Shown one piece after another: positions 1 to 13,296 of a stretch of DNA of 64,000 bases. The translations under genes were made by a program, and so were the position numbers. The stretch lies in contig NC_134825.1 of NCBI RefSeq assembly GCF_004210375.1, positions 65,463,558 through 65,527,557 of the forward strand, read 5' to 3'. Source of the DNA: Tachypleus tridentatus. Its lineage: Eukaryota > Arthropoda > Merostomata > Xiphosura > Limulidae. Within the stretch, counting starts at the first letter, position 1. Every line of letters begins with the position of its first letter. The notes below the pieces were generated by a model. The model ran no database searches and had not been told where the DNA came from. It saw nothing but the letters and a program-made list of their open reading frames with translations.

Positions 1-1041
1 CATACGATAATCTTTTACCCAAAGTTTTATCAACATTTTGTACTGCTCTTTACGCAAATCTTTCGCAAATCAATGACTTCTTACTTCAGATGCATAGTTT
101 AGAAGTATCTCGAAACTTTAATCACTCACTGAGCCAAAGAAAACTTTTTTTTTAACAATGCAGAGTAAAGTCGAACACGGCAAATACGGACAATTACGAA
201 AAAAATCGACTAAAGTTGAATGTGACAGTGAAAGAGTTAAGAGCATGAGAACTAGGGGGAAAATTCTGTGGTGCCTCCTTCCCTTGGTGCCCTAAGCACC
301 TGCTTATTTTGCATAATGGTTAATCCAGGACTGATTACAATAATTGAAACGTGTTGAAAATACATATAGGTCATTAAAATAAAATAACTTTTTATTGTGT
401 GGTGAAGTTTGTATGTATAGGAATGTCCACGCATGCATTGCAATATAGTGTTGTTATTGTGGGGAAGATGTTGACATCATGTGACATTTTCTACCTTCAG
501 AAATATTTTTGTAGCAGAAGCAATAGAACACTTTTGTCAAAATATCATATCATCAGAGCGTCTGGATTTTAGTAAATTTAGTGTTGAGTATCAATTATCA
601 AAGGGAGGGGAGGGCTATGAACCAGTGTTATGCAGTATTTATTGGGTATCTTACTCTATGTCATACATAATTTGTTAGCGTCAAATACAAACCAGAAAAA
701 ATGTTTATGTGCTATTTGTGAATGGTCCACAAGATATATTAGCTTCAAAAATATTATATGATTTACATCATATTGTGCAAGTAGCAGAGACCTTAAAATG
801 TCTGCAGTCAAATTAGTATCTTTATTGCAACAACATTTATTTAAATACAAAACTTGTGGAATAGTACAAACGAAATGTGATCGCAGACACCGAAATGTGT
901 GAGTTCTACTTTATAAAACCTCAACTAATGTTAAGCCTAAGATCGATAGAAATAAAGTAATACCATACCGTGTACATTTTTTTTTTTTTTTACATTAGCT
1001 TAGTCGACACCAATCTATACTGTACTTAATAGTATCTATAA
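1..1041. other. Non-coding, nothing recognised
   Basis: AT-rich with only short chance open frames; a poly-T run lies at about 978-992. No repeat family or exon was identified. Confidence 0.4.
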
Positions 1042-1871
1042 AGAAATATATATGCAAAAACGGCTCGTTTGCGTTGAGAAAATATTTTACGTAGAAGAGC
1101 GAACAACGTTTCGACCTTCTTCGGTCATCGTCAGGTTCACAAAGAAAGAAAAGGTAACCAACAAAAGTAAATATATCTCACGAATCAGCAAATCACGAAA
1201 CCATATACTGCTGCATACCATATATTCCCGACATCTGTAGACAAATAACCAACATTTGGCAAACACTAGTAACAAAATATGACATTCCAGTTAATACCAA
1301 ATTTATTCAAAAACAGGCACAAAACTGAGGTCTATACTATGTAAAAACTACACTGACAAACACCACACCAACATTATTTATAAAATACAATGTGATAACT
1401 GCCACGACTTCTATATTGGAGAAACAAGTAGAAAAATGGAAACCAGATTCAAAGAACATAAAAAGTCACCTTCACACGTTTTCGAACAATGCAAGTCAAA
1501 TAAACACAACATAACCATAAAAAACACTCAAATACTAAATAAAGAAACAAACATAAACAAACGCAAAATTAAAGAAGCCTTACTTATACAACAACTTAAA
1601 CCCAAAATAAACCAATATAAAGGGACGCCTTTATATCTATATTAAATATAATAATAATAATAAAAATTATATATTCAAAATCTAACTCCGCCCTCTACAT
1701 TCTGACACTCAGTTACACAACCCCTTCCAAACATGTGGTCAGCTTCCGGTTAGTTACCTCTTTCTTTCTTTGTGAACCTGGCGATGACCGAAGAAGGTCG
1801 AAACGTTGTTCGCTCTTCTACGTAAAATATTTTCTCAACCCAAACGAGCCGTTTTTGCATATATATTTCTC
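1042..1871 (+). mobile_element. Penelope-like element, short form with inverted terminal repeats
   Basis: A repeat of about 115 bp at 1042-1157 is repeated in reverse complement at 1753-1871 with only a few mismatches; both contain CGAACAACGTTTCGACC. Penelope-like retroelements are known to carry LTR-like ends that may be inverted. Between them lies a GIY-YIG endonuclease reading frame, but no reverse transcriptase domain is present, so this is a shortened copy. Related fragments occur at 33060-33165, 40241-40338 and 57995-58347. Confidence 0.8.
1300..1644 (+). CDS. GIY-YIG endonuclease part of a Penelope-like element
   Basis: The frame gives L-R-S-I-L-C-K-N-Y, then TNIIYKIQCDNCHDFYIGET: the I-Y-x-I and Y-I-G signature of GIY-YIG nucleases with the linker C-x2-C typical of Penelope-like elements. 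SRKMETRFKEHKKS follows, supplying the conserved R and the E-H. It ends PKINQYKGTPLYLY at 1644. The frame is open from about 1300 to the stop after 1642. In complete elements this nuclease follows the reverse transcriptase and nicks the target DNA; here the RT is absent. Confidence 0.75.
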
Positions 1872-3899
1872 TACAAGTGGGTTTTCTCGACATTACTGAG
1901 TATCTATAAACAAATTTGTAGTGTTATTTTAGACCTAACGTTAAACCTTTTTCAAAACTTCAAGCTTTTAATGTTATTGTACTAAATGGTTAATAAAGAA
2001 TATTTACATTTATCTGTCTTGTTATTCCTTCATTTATAGGGAAGTTGTAATGACTTGTTCGATGAGCTTTAAAGCTTTGGCGAAGGTAAACACTTGGATT
2101 GTTTCTCTGGCTAAAATTCTTATTGCACATCCTTATAAGGTGTACCGACAGCACAATCATACATAGTATGACAAAATTTTGGTGTCTGTGATTAGAATTC
2201 TTTTGTATTATTCTAGAAATCCCACATTTAAAGGAAGAGAGTTGCAATGAAGACACTAAACGCAAATGTCTCACGTATCTCTACTAGTCTATCATAATAA
2301 CAGTTTTCGTCTCATGATAATTCGAATGCTCGCACACGTCGTTTTCATAGCAGACACATGAAAAAGCGTATTATTATATAGACACTACTTTAATAGACCA
2401 TTTGATAAGTTTGAAAAATATAATATCTGAATAATGAAGCAATCTTCTTGTTGGAATTGTTTGTAATTGACGAAGAAAATGAGCACTAGGTCTATATATA
2501 TGACTTTTTGCTTATTACTAAAAGATGAATGGATGTCTTGTACTGTCAAATAAACAGACATGCTACAGTATTGTATAAAGGTAATAAACAAACTTCTTTC
2601 CAAACATTAAAACAATAATTCAGATGAAATACATGTGCTAAACTATTAGCCTAATCATGACATAACATAAATCATTATCCCACATAAGTCAAGTCTGTTG
2701 TGTTTAATCCAGTGAGAAGATAGTACATAAGCAAATATATTTCTGCTTTCTATTTGTTCCAGAAGATGTCACTATTGCACCTCGAAGGAATCGAAATGTT
2801 ATTCTGGAAATTCATATCATTTGTAAGAAAGAGAAGTTTTACATTTATTTGCTGTTTTCAAGGATCGTTGTAACAGGGCATCCTGTAGATCCGTATAAAA
2901 ATGATGTACCTAGAAATTTGTTTTCTGCTCGGGTTTGGGGCTTCAGCTATCGACTATATTAACTTGAGTAAATATTTCACCTCTGGGACATCATTTTGGT
3001 AGACGTACATTTTTAAAATAATGATATATTATTTTTTCCAATAACTTTCCCAACCTGTTAGACACATGATTATGATTTTAGTATCTTTGATTACAACGAA
3101 AGGGGTTTCAAAGCGTTTTGTACATCATTAATAGATAACGTGAGATGAAATATCTTTAAAATGTTCTAACTATAGCTCCTCACACTATTGTTTCGTCGTG
3201 AACGTTCTAATAAATGATGTTTTACAACTCTTTCAAAACTAGGAATTTTTGACACGTTGATATGTTAATTAATATTTGTTTGTTAATTTTCTTTATATGA
3301 TTGTCATAAACAATATGTTATTTCCATGATTTTGTACTAAACAATTCTTTCCAGACACTTTTTTTTTCACATTAACATGCAATCTTAGGATAATCACAAA
3401 GGTTTATATTGTATAACTGTCTTAGTTTACAAGTATATAAGAATTATACTAATGTCATTAAGATTAAACATAGATCTTTATATGATCAGTTTAGGCTTAA
3501 CAAAACTCATTAGGCATAACTATAATTGTGGGAATGTAATTCATGTATCAAATAAGTTTCTCTACTAAATTATAAAACAGATTACAGACTAGAATATACT
3601 CATTATTTTGTTACTTCATTTGTCCCATTTTTTTGAGACTCGTGTTCCGAAGACAATCTGAATGTTCGTGTGGTGATGTGTTGTTGTGAGTCTGAAGTTC
3701 GACAACGGTCCAGATACAGATAACATTTCGATCTAAGACCCCCAATGAACATCCCGATAATCCACCTTTAATTCTAAAAGATGCGTTTCAATCACACAAT
3801 AGAATTTATTTCAATTATTTATTTACCTACACTGAATAATGCATGGTTTGATTAGAGATAAAGAATTTTCAAATGTACACATACAACTAGATCAGCCAC
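1872..3899. other. Non-coding, nothing firm
   Basis: AT-rich. The segment 2870-3010 is slightly more GC-rich and could be an old coding or repeat relic, but no family was recognised. Confidence 0.35.
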
Positions 3900-5620
3900 T
3901 CTTGCCAATATTCTGCAATGAAGGTATGTTTCAGTATTCATGCAGAGTTTGATGATCTATATCTAATGATGAGTATGTTTTCTTGGTCTTCTTGGTTGTG
4001 CTGCTACATCACTGGAATGGACGATGTATTAATATCAGAAGCTGATGAAACGAAGAAGCGGGAAACTTTCTGGATGAGATACAAATCTTCTGCTTACCAA
4101 GAAGTAACAATAAGAATAGTTGGAATTAGAAAATAATTAGAAACAAAATAAGAGAACAAAATCTAACAGTTATTAGTCAAACTAAAAGATAAAACTAAAA
4201 GCCTAAAAAAAAATTGAAATTTCATCAAAGAATGTACAAAGCCTGAAGTGTGGTACTGGAACATATTCTTACATAATGCTGGTTTTATGAAAGATCTTTT
4301 GGCGTCAGACTGCGAGGAAAACTGGGTACTTTATATAGAAGCATTTGGGTAATTAAAAAGAAAAACCTGAAAGACAGAGATGGACAAATAAGAAATATGT
4401 ATGCGAATGATAGCTTGTTTACCACAATGTCATTGGAATCAGTAATGTCTTTTAATAACTAACCAATATGAAGGTGATGGATTATCTTGGATCACCGGTA
4501 AAAAAAGAGAAGAGATTGGTGTTAAGTTGACACGACTTCTTCAACTCATACTGAAGAAGAGTAATACTTTTGAAGTTTTGAGTATATATGTCTTCAGAAC
4601 TTTGTGACCAAACAACATATTGATGAAAACATCCCACTGCAGTTGCTGAACACTTTGGACCATGGTTCAACTGGCTGCAAGAAATTCCTGAAGGAAGAAT
4701 TTTTCTTGAAATTCTTAGTCATTATCAAAGACGAGCCTTCCAAGATTCAGAGACACTGGGTTCAGAGCCATTTAGAATGGGCAGTCAAATGCACTTAGCC
4801 TGACACCAGACTCAAAGACTTTAAGTGAAACTATAATGTTGAAAACTGCTTATTTTGAAAACTTTGGACAGGTAACACTACAAGACAAAAGAGCTTCCAT
4901 CATTTTTGACAGCTAGTTGAACTGTATATAATATTTGAAAAGACAAAAGAGAGCATGAACTACTGGAATTCTTGGCTAGTGACCATACATACTGACATGC
5001 CTGTATATTGGCTAGTGTCCATACATGGTGAGACGCCTGTACCTCAACAATCGAGAAGTTTTAGTCATCAACATCTAATAAGGCCAAAGTACAACAACTT
5101 GTTTGCTGACTAGTAAGTACTGACTCAGCTTTCACTCATACTGTATTCATTGGAGAATTGGTTACTGTCAGAGATGGAATAGTTTCAGTTGTGTTCCATG
5201 AAAATGGAAATCGGCAACAAGTTTTAGAGCTGCTAAACACACTGGAAGAAGTTGACCAGCGTATCGTTAAAACCATGTGGTATAGAATGATTCATAGGAA
5301 GTAGACATTTTGTTCAACGATATGGAAGTTGTTACTTTGCTACTGCGGTATGTGGACGCCTTGAAAGCTGAAGGTTTGAAAAATGCGTGGAGTCATTTTG
5401 GTGTTGGTGGAAAACGAAGCTTTATTCCACTGCACCTATTCTCAATTAAATCAGTTACATAGGTATGCAGTGTTATTGTGAAAGCCAATACTTCTACAGG
5501 GGATGGTGTAATGTACAAAATAAGAACCAGAAAAGCAGTTTTGAGTGCTAATCTTGAAAAACTTATTTTTAGACTTTGCAAAAACAAATGTACTGAATGA
5601 GAATAGCATATGTAATGGAC
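3900..5620 (+). pseudogene. Decayed repeat-borne gene, unclassified
   Basis: Fragmentary coding-like sequence runs through this interval on the plus strand. Near 5320-5570 the translated pieces resemble a protein common in invertebrate repetitive DNA with a D-x-D-V-V-x-L-L-L start, a W-x-H-F-G-x-G-x-K-R-x-x-I-P-x-H motif and an H-x-x-T-G-C-D-like block: here MEVVTLLLRYVDAL, then SHFGVGGKRSFIPLHLF. I recall such proteins as PIN/FEN1-like. An earlier open part (4604-4798) is unrecognised. The element type is unknown and the copy is old and broken. Confidence 0.3.
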
Positions 5621-6170
5621 TTTCTAAGCAATTTAAAGGTCAACGAATTCCAAAAGGGCAAAATGTTTAAAAAAAATCGCCGTTAATAGTCCCAAAACAT
5701 CAAAAAAGGCCAAAATCATCAAAACATAGTTTAAATTTCTTAAAATAGGGAAACAAAATCATAAAACAGCATAAAATCGCTAAAACAAACAATGAAAATG
5801 ACAAACATCAATATATGGTTTTGTTGCTCTGCCTTTCAGGTGTCTGAAATTTCCCTCTTCGTTAGTGGTGTGGGATTTCTGCAATAGCTCGGAGACATAA
5901 GGTTTCTGCGCTAGCAGGAGTAGTGAGAGTTTTCTGCCACTTTATCGTTCAATATTGTTAGAATAAAAGTTGTATATTTTGTTTGTAATGTATTTTAAAA
6001 GTATAAACCATCAGGTTCTGGAATACTTCTAAGATATACGTTATTATTAATTTGTGTAAAAACATTCTTCTTCCCCTTTATGCTGGTCGTAGTAAAACTG
6101 GTCACAGTTTTGCTCCAGCTGACAAGATTTCCTTTCACAGTGACATTCCGAAAGGTCAGAAAACGTGATA

Positions 6171-6684
6171 ATTATCAGTTACACTATGTAACAAAAGTTT
6201 TACTTTTTCTTGTTCCTGGGCAGAAAGTGTTATTTCCCAATTGCTTATGCCTAAAGTAAATGGAACAGACCTATTTTTCTCTTTAAACTTTGCTTTTGTG
6301 ACTTGGGAGGTATAAAGAAAACATGATGGAAGACTATATTTGGAGGCTGATACGTGAAAGTGATTTACATTACAGTCGCAAATCTCGAAAAACTACTCAC
6401 TTCTAAACATTTTTGTTAATTTTTGTATAACTTTAGTATAAATACATGTAAATCTTGACTCTTATGTTGTTTTATTTAGACCTTATATAAATGAAAATGT
6501 GCAAATTTGCCCGTTTTTACATAGAAAATAGGTTAATTTTTAAATCTCATTATTCAGGTCCCAAAAAAGCCAAGTTTGAAGGGAATAATGGCCATTTTCT
6601 GTATTTTTACAACATAAGCAATTAAGAAATAACATAATATCCAGGAACAAAAACTTGTGTTACACAGTGTTATGAATTGATTAT
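6171..6684. mobile_element. Foldback (MITE-like) element
   Basis: The left end (about 6171-6247) and right end (about 6612-6684) are imperfect inverted repeats of roughly 70 bp; both contain TTGTTCCTGG and CAATTGCTTATG or close variants in opposite orientation. The interior is non-coding. No clear target duplication could be fixed. Confidence 0.5.
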
Positions 6685-8329
6685 ATTAATACACTTCCCC
6701 CTCTCTCCACTTCTGATGGAATTTAGATCGTAACACTTCTACGACCCTCTTTCACTGTGACGACCATAAACTATGGTTGTCGTCGCAACAGCGTATCTTA
6801 TCTGCAACTAAATATTTTCTAAATAAGATATATAGCTATAAAATATCTACCTTACTTTTTCCCAGAAATACCATAATTTATGCTGTCTCCTTTTTGCATG
6901 ATTCTTGCGACTCCTTATAGTCAGCTTCATTGATGGCTACTTTGTGTGCAGTATCTATAAAATTCGTAATCGCATAATGTTGGCTATAATTTCACACTTA
7001 TTATCAGCCATCACCGTGACTACCGATCTTATGCTAAAATACAGTTTTAAAACTTAAAGATTTCTGTTTTCAGAGACAATCTATACGTTTGTGTAAAATA
7101 GCCAAATTTGATCATGCATTGGTACAAAAAAACTGTGATGTTTAATAAAATTAATAGAACGAGTCATATTTTTAATTGCACAATAACGTGTTTTCAGAAT
7201 TTAAAAATTTAAGTCAATAAGCTTTAAAAACTCTCCTTGTTTTGGTGGAAATAATTACATCATCTTCAGCAAAACCTTTGTACGTGTATAATTAGCATGT
7301 TTATACAGTTTATAGTCTTTTACTTATATTTTTAAACTTAGGAGAGAAATTGCTGTGCAAGTAAGAAATGTTGATGTTTCGTTCTTTTAACTGTATTCAA
7401 TTTTTATTACCCAAGAACTGTCTATTTTTGGAAACGACGCTACTAAGATCACAATCAATAAGGCAGAGACCATATAAATAAATATATTATATATAACATC
7501 AATACAATTGCAACAATAAGTTAATAACTGCTATGGTACGTGTGTCATGCCTGCCATATAAAGATTAAATTATATCCATGATCTACATGCAACGTATTAT
7601 ATGTATGCATATAATAGATGATAAGATCCCATATCAACCACAAGTTACATCAACATGGTTGGGCGAAAACGATTGTACATCCACTTTTATTTATTAGGTA
7701 GTAAAAATAAACTTAAAACTATGTACACAATGCGCTATAATGCGTATAGTAATATTGCCCAGTTTTTATTAGAATACTCACAGCAATTTTTCCTGTAGGC
7801 TGGCGAAACAATATTAAATAACATATAACACATGGGTAATGTTAAGGATAGACTCGTTATCTTATATCAAGATTGGACTTATCTTTAAAAAATGTTGCTT
7901 TGTATTTTTGAACTACTCGTTTTCAAGACCATTTGAAAGTTTATCTAAACTACTAGATATGAACTTAAATTAATCTGCGAATCTTAATTTTTAGGTTACC
8001 TATGATTTTACCAAACAAAATATATGCTTTTTTATGATCACAGCCAATTTCTTTAATAAACAGACGACTACCATAACGACCCATATTATTAATAAACAAT
8101 GACATGAATGAAGAATTTCTACATAACAGATTACAGATTGCTCTATACTTTCCAGTTAAATGATCGTCGTTGTAAACTTTCTTTTGAACACAACTATTGA
8201 TTTATCTCCTTATTTCTTATAACTGAATTTGATTATGGTTACCTTATCAAATATACGACATATATTATCATTATTTTTAAATTACTTTTTTATTTATCAA
8301 GTACATCATGCGTTTTCTTATTAGCGCTA
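6685..8329. other. AT-rich stretch without recognised features
   Basis: No coding exon, SINE or transposon end seen. The downstream part of the Polinton polymerase would be expected here but was not recognised. Confidence 0.35.
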
Positions 8330-9844
8330 CGCGCCTTTTTTATTGCTTCAACTTCCCACTTCTCCTTTAAGATTTTTTTCTAAATTTCTGTTTAAGCATT
8401 TGGTCCTATGTCAACTAAAGGGTCTTTATAATGTCTATGAACGTATCTGATATAATGACAAGATCCATATAAGTCCATGTTTTTAATATAAACATGAGGG
8501 ATTTATCTGGATCACAAGTATCAATCTTTCTTGTTAAGCATTCAGAATAAACATGTATAACAAAATAAACTGTTAATGAATTATTTTTATCCCTAAAATT
8601 TGTAACCGAATCCTTTAAGGACTTTTCACTCTTTACAGCTTCCTTTATCTTATAATTTCTTTCGTGTTTCTTCAATCTGACTTGTGAATAAAAAACTGCA
8701 GATATCTATCACAATTGATACATTTTTTTATTTATGCTTTACCATTTTATTTCTAACTAACATAGTTAAATATTTGATAATATGATAATGTGTATTGATT
8801 TTATAAAATGCTAATATGATACTCTTGTTTATTTTTAGTTATATTTACAAGATGAATAATACATTTTTCATTATAACTGTAAACAGTTACTGATATATTC
8901 AGCTTCTTTTTTAAGTTTTGAAATATATATCATTTATATCAACTGGGAAATTAATTCCTTTATGTGATTCATTATCATCTTTCTGTTTGGCTAACCTTTA
9001 TTTTTTATTTATTAATTCTTATTTAGGCAATTCAATATATGATGAATCTTTTAATATATTATATTTATTAACTCGAAGTTCTAAACTGACTATGCTTTCT
9101 ATGACTTATCCAGAACCTCTTTCTTCAATGTCAATTATTTCTAATAAAAGTTGTTAACGGTTTCTTTATAATATTTTTCCAAATTAGTCAACTTCAGTAT
9201 TATTTAATTTTTCGTTTTTATTGAAAATGCTTCTGTTTTTGACCTCTTTGATACACACAATGCAATTCAACAATACATTTTAAATATTCTTTTGCATTTT
9301 ACTCGTCAATATTAGAAAAAAACGACATTTTCTGTATCCAACGGAAATTCTTGAGCATCGATATAATTATCAAATATTAATAAGTTTACAAACGCCCACC
9401 GTAGGCTGTTAATATTTCTTGAATAGCTTCATTTTTATGAAATGCTTTTTACTTTCAACATGAGTGTCCTCATAAAATGGTTTGTAATATTTTCCAAATA
9501 CATCACATTTTATTTGTTTCTCTAACTTTCTTTGGTTTAACAATTACATTTGTAATTGCTTTTGCTTAAACTTATTAAGCAAACTTATTAAGTTTGTTAT
9601 TAAACTTATAATTTCTAATTTTTTAATCTTGTCTTCAAGAAACTTTTTAAACTATCTTATCTAAGTTTAGAATAACAAATATATTCTTTTTGTCAAGCGA
9701 ACTCTTTCAACAATATTAAGGTTTTCAGACTAATGTGTTCATTACATTTACCGGAATCAAATTTATTAATTTTTAAATTAGAATTATTAAAAGACTACTC
9801 AGAGATGAGCATCATTTTGAGGATTCTCTATGATCCTAATAATA

Positions 9845-10023
9845 TTTAGTTAGTCATCACTACCAACCACCAGCTCTTGGGCTATTCTTTTACCAACGAA
9901 AAGTAGGACTGGTCGTCATGTTACAACGACCCAAGGCTGAAAGATCGAGTTGTTTGGTGTGGCAGGTATTTGAAGCGGCGACCGGCAGATTACAAGTCGA
10001 ACGCTGTAACCATCTGGCCATGA
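9845..10023 (-). mobile_element. SINE-1 copy, tail missing
   Basis: Diverged head and body of SINE-1 inside the Polinton fossil. It includes GTCATCACTACCAACCACC and CTGGCCATG at the head end. Confidence 0.75.
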
Positions 10024-10266
10024 AAGAATAAAAACTATCCCCAAAACATGAAACAAACAATTTCAAAACATATTTAAGAGAATAATAATTAATGATGAAA
10101 ACATAAATAGTAAAAATTTACAAATTTATAAAAAAAGAGTTCTTAAATAATATTTGTTATATGAACTCAAGAATTTATTAGGATATTCATTTTACAAATA
10201 GTTTATCATTTGTCCTTCTAATTTAGTTTTCCAATCTTATAAATTTACTTCATTTTTTAAATATTT

Positions 10267-10371
10267 GCCCCCCTGGCACAGTGGGATGTCTGCACACTCT
10301 TTGTAACCGGGTTTCTATACCCGTGGTGGACAGAGCACAGATAGCCCATTCTGTAACTTTGTGCCTAATTC
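10267..10371 (+). mobile_element. SINE-2 copy
   Basis: Head CCCCCCTGGCACAGTGGGAT, B-like box GGTTTCTATACCC, tail GCACAGATAGCCCATTCTG. It lies within the Polinton fossil. Confidence 0.8.
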
Positions 10372-11892
10372 CATACAATCGCTTAACATATTTTACTAAT
10401 TCTGGTTCACAGAAACTTTCTTCAATGTTTCATCATTTAGATATTTAATTTTGTAAGTTATAGGTTCTGTTTTCAAAACTTCAAATATAACAAATATTTT
10501 ATCATACCTTTATATTTTTAAGTTTAAATTTAACAACAACTTTATATCTAGCAGTTAGAAATAGTTTTTGCGTTGGATTATTATTATTTTTACATTCATT
10601 TTATTTTTGTCTTGTTCCATCTTAATTAATTTACGATATTCATTATTATAATAGTTTATATTTTTCTCTGAAACTTCAATCAATTTTCTTGCATTATAAA
10701 AAATAAACTTTTTCCACATTAGGTTAGAAGTTTCTATTAATTTTTCAACAGCCTGAATTTTAACATAGCTTTCATTTGTATATACTGAACATTCTGATTA
10801 ACAAATAATATCTGAGTTTTTCTTTCTACTAAGAATCTTCTTTATCAGTTTGAATTGTTTTGTGGTTTTCTCTTTTTAAAAATTTCTTTGAAAGTCTTTA
10901 TTATTTCTTTTTCTGTGTTTACTTTAGATAAAACAGCTCAAGCATCATACTATAATGAAATTCTTGCTTATATGATATTGGGAAAACCTTTTTATTACAC
11001 GATGTGCAACTCCCAACTTCGTGAAATATTTATCCTGTGTACATATGGATTTGGAATAGGGGTCACGATTTTCTCGGTTCGCCTCCGTTTTCCGTCACAT
11101 TGTGAAGATTCCGGCCCAAATGTTCAACTCTCTAGACTGAATATAGGATAAAAGATATTTAACAATAAAAAAAGTTTATTTTCATTTATATTTTAAGGCC
11201 AAGTAGATAATGTATGTGTTAAAATGCCAAAAGAATATTTATTAACTAACATTTATTCATCACTGAAAGCTTTTCAAACATTAACTGTAAAACGTTAGTA
11301 ATAGTAGAGAGTAATATTAATAGAGCAGATGACCCCTTGACGTTTTTATATATGATAACACACACAACTGAATATCGTTAAACTTCCGAAATAAACTACT
11401 TTGCTGCTATACAACAGAAGTTATCAAAACATAAAGAATGAGAAATAAACCTTTCTAAAAAATCAACAGGAATATTGAGCTTCAACTTAAACATCATAGA
11501 TGGCACAAGAACCAAATGATAATTTTGTTGCAAAGCGTTCTCGACAGAGTGACGAAAGGAATAAACCTTTGATAATTAGTGATTGAAATAGAATTTATAA
11601 CTCTTCGATATACGAATACTTTCTTCTCTAAATATTGATTAATTATTTATCATTAAATACTCTATTATATAATAGTGCGTTTCGTAATGAAATAAAATGG
11701 CAGCCATAAAAATCGCCCAGTTAAAACCACCTTTAAAACTTCGAAATATTAGTAATGACTGTTTCATAATATTGACTGAGCAAAACTATATTTTACTCTA
11801 CTTATAAAACAATAACAAATTCTGATTTCATTGTTATACGTGTTTATGAAGTGAATAAAAATTTCACTATTTCAATAAATTTTCGTTTAAGC

Positions 11893-11960
11893 GTGTGTGT
11901 GTTTTCTTATAACAAAGCCACATCGGGCTATCTGCTTATACGACCTCTGTGGACTCTCTC
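11893..11960 (-). mobile_element. SINE-3 tail fragment
   Basis: In reverse sense: GCAGATAGCCCGATGTGGCT, then TATAAGAAAACACACAC. It matches the tail of the copy at 45018-45125 and is distinct from SINE-1 and SINE-2. Confidence 0.55.
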
Positions 11961-12667
11961 TATATATATATAGAAAACGAATAATGTGCTTTTCTGGCAT
12001 ATAATTAGATGTTAGTGTAGGTTGGTAGAGATTTTGGTATTGCTAGCATACAAAAATATAGCTTATAAAACGGAAACAATGAAATACATGTTTTTAAAAT
12101 TTTATAAAGACAAGTACAGATCTATTTATATGTAACCTAGCTATCGATATTAATATAAAAATGTTAATGCTATACAAAATATTGAAACGAGAAAGTCAAA
12201 ATTTACAAAAACTGTGTTACTTAAAATTGCTTTGACTCAGGCTAACATAATTAACGTAATTTGCCAAAGTACAAACAAAAGTTTCTAAATTGCTTAAACC
12301 ATGTTGTGACTCATGATCCTCATTGAAAGGATTAAAATTTGTTTGATATTTTTGGCAGCCCAGCAAGTCTTAATGTTTATCTATCACCTGCTGTTCTGTG
12401 ATTGTAACTTTCAATATTCTGTGTAACATTAAGACTCCTATGGATTTCTATAGCTAGCTAGGATGCATAAGTATCGATCCATACTCGTCTTTACAAAATT
12501 TAACAGTTTTTTATTATATTTGTAACAAATTAAAATTTCATTTTGTATCCCATTTAAAGATAATCTAGATCTAATAATAAAGGGTAATATTCTTTATTCA
12601 CATTTTGTTTATAAATATTCGTATAAATTTATTAGTAGTCTTAGACTGATTAATTTCACTAATGATC

Positions 12668-12791
12668 TATTTGTGTGTTGGTAATTAAGTACAAAGCTAC
12701 TTAGAGGGTGACGGTGCTGTACCCACTATATGTATCAAAACCCAGTTTTTTAGTATTGCTAATTCACCCACATAACGCTAAGCCACTAGAA
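12668..12791 (-). mobile_element. SINE-2 copy, diverged
   Basis: GTAATTAAGTACAAAGCTAC at the tail end and TAACGCTAAGCCACTAG at the head end. Confidence 0.65.
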
Positions 12792-13105
12792 TAGAGGTGA
12801 TCTTTAATGATCTATTTTATTTTTCTATTTTGAGTTTTGAAAAAAATAAAATAGTTCTGGTTTATTCTGATGTTAATATGAATTGAACAGTAAGATTGCA
12901 ATAGAAAAATTCGATACATTTTTCTTTTTTCCGCAGACAAAAGTAAACTGTCTAATCTTGTTTCCTTCAAGTTATGTGAGTTTATTCATATCTATCACAT
13001 CTTCTAAGTTAATAGAAAATAATGTATCTTTCTTAAATTTTTCATATAATTTTGTAATTTCCTCTTTCTTATTTTTATTAGTGGTAGATTGTAAGTTATT
13101 GGCTG

Positions 13106-13237
13106 TTTGTTGTTGTTGTTTTTGAATTAAGCACAAAGTTACACAATGGGCTATCTGTGCCCTGCCCACCACGGGTATCGAAACACGGATTTTAGCGTGT
13201 AAGTCCGCAGACATACCGCTGAGCCATTGGGGGGCAA
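13106..13237 (-). mobile_element. SINE-2 copy
   Basis: Well preserved: GGGCTATCTGTGCCCTGCCC, GGGTATCGAAACACGG, CCGCTGAGCCATTGGGGGG. Confidence 0.85.
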
Positions 13238-13296
13238 GTTATTGGCATTTATATTCCTCTAAAAGATGTTCAATCAACAATAAAATAATTGAACGT

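Larger units (their letters stand above)
8330..10960 (-). mobile_element. Polinton (Maverick) fossil with integrase and polymerase-B pieces
   Basis: On the minus strand, pieces near 10960-10385 match the retroviral-type integrase of Polintons (NLMWKKFIFYNARKLIEVS, YNNEYRKLIKM, and a C-terminal E-V-L-K-T-E-P-I-T-Y-K-I-K block). Pieces near 9180-8415 match the N-terminal part of the protein-primed polymerase B (ILKDSSYIELPK, GINFPVDIN, SECLTRKIDTCDPDKS). The order integrase then polymerase on one strand fits a single decayed element. Terminal repeats were not found. It is broken in many places and looks old. A SINE-2 (10267-10371) and a SINE-1 (9845-10023) are inserted in it. Plus-strand frames at 8918-9157 and 10855-11151 are antisense to it. 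Confidence 0.7.
10961..13105. other. AT-rich stretch with a SINE-3 tail and one SINE-2
   Basis: Apart from 11893-11960 and 12668-12791 nothing was recognised. The minus-strand frame near 12972-13090 is coding-like (Lys/Glu-rich) and may belong to the nearby Polinton fossil, but this is unsupported. Confidence 0.3.

Noticed and set aside
10855-11151. 98-codon plus-strand frame starting with a hydrophobic run
   Set aside because: Its first part is antisense to integrase-like sequence of the Polinton fossil and it has no recognisable domain.
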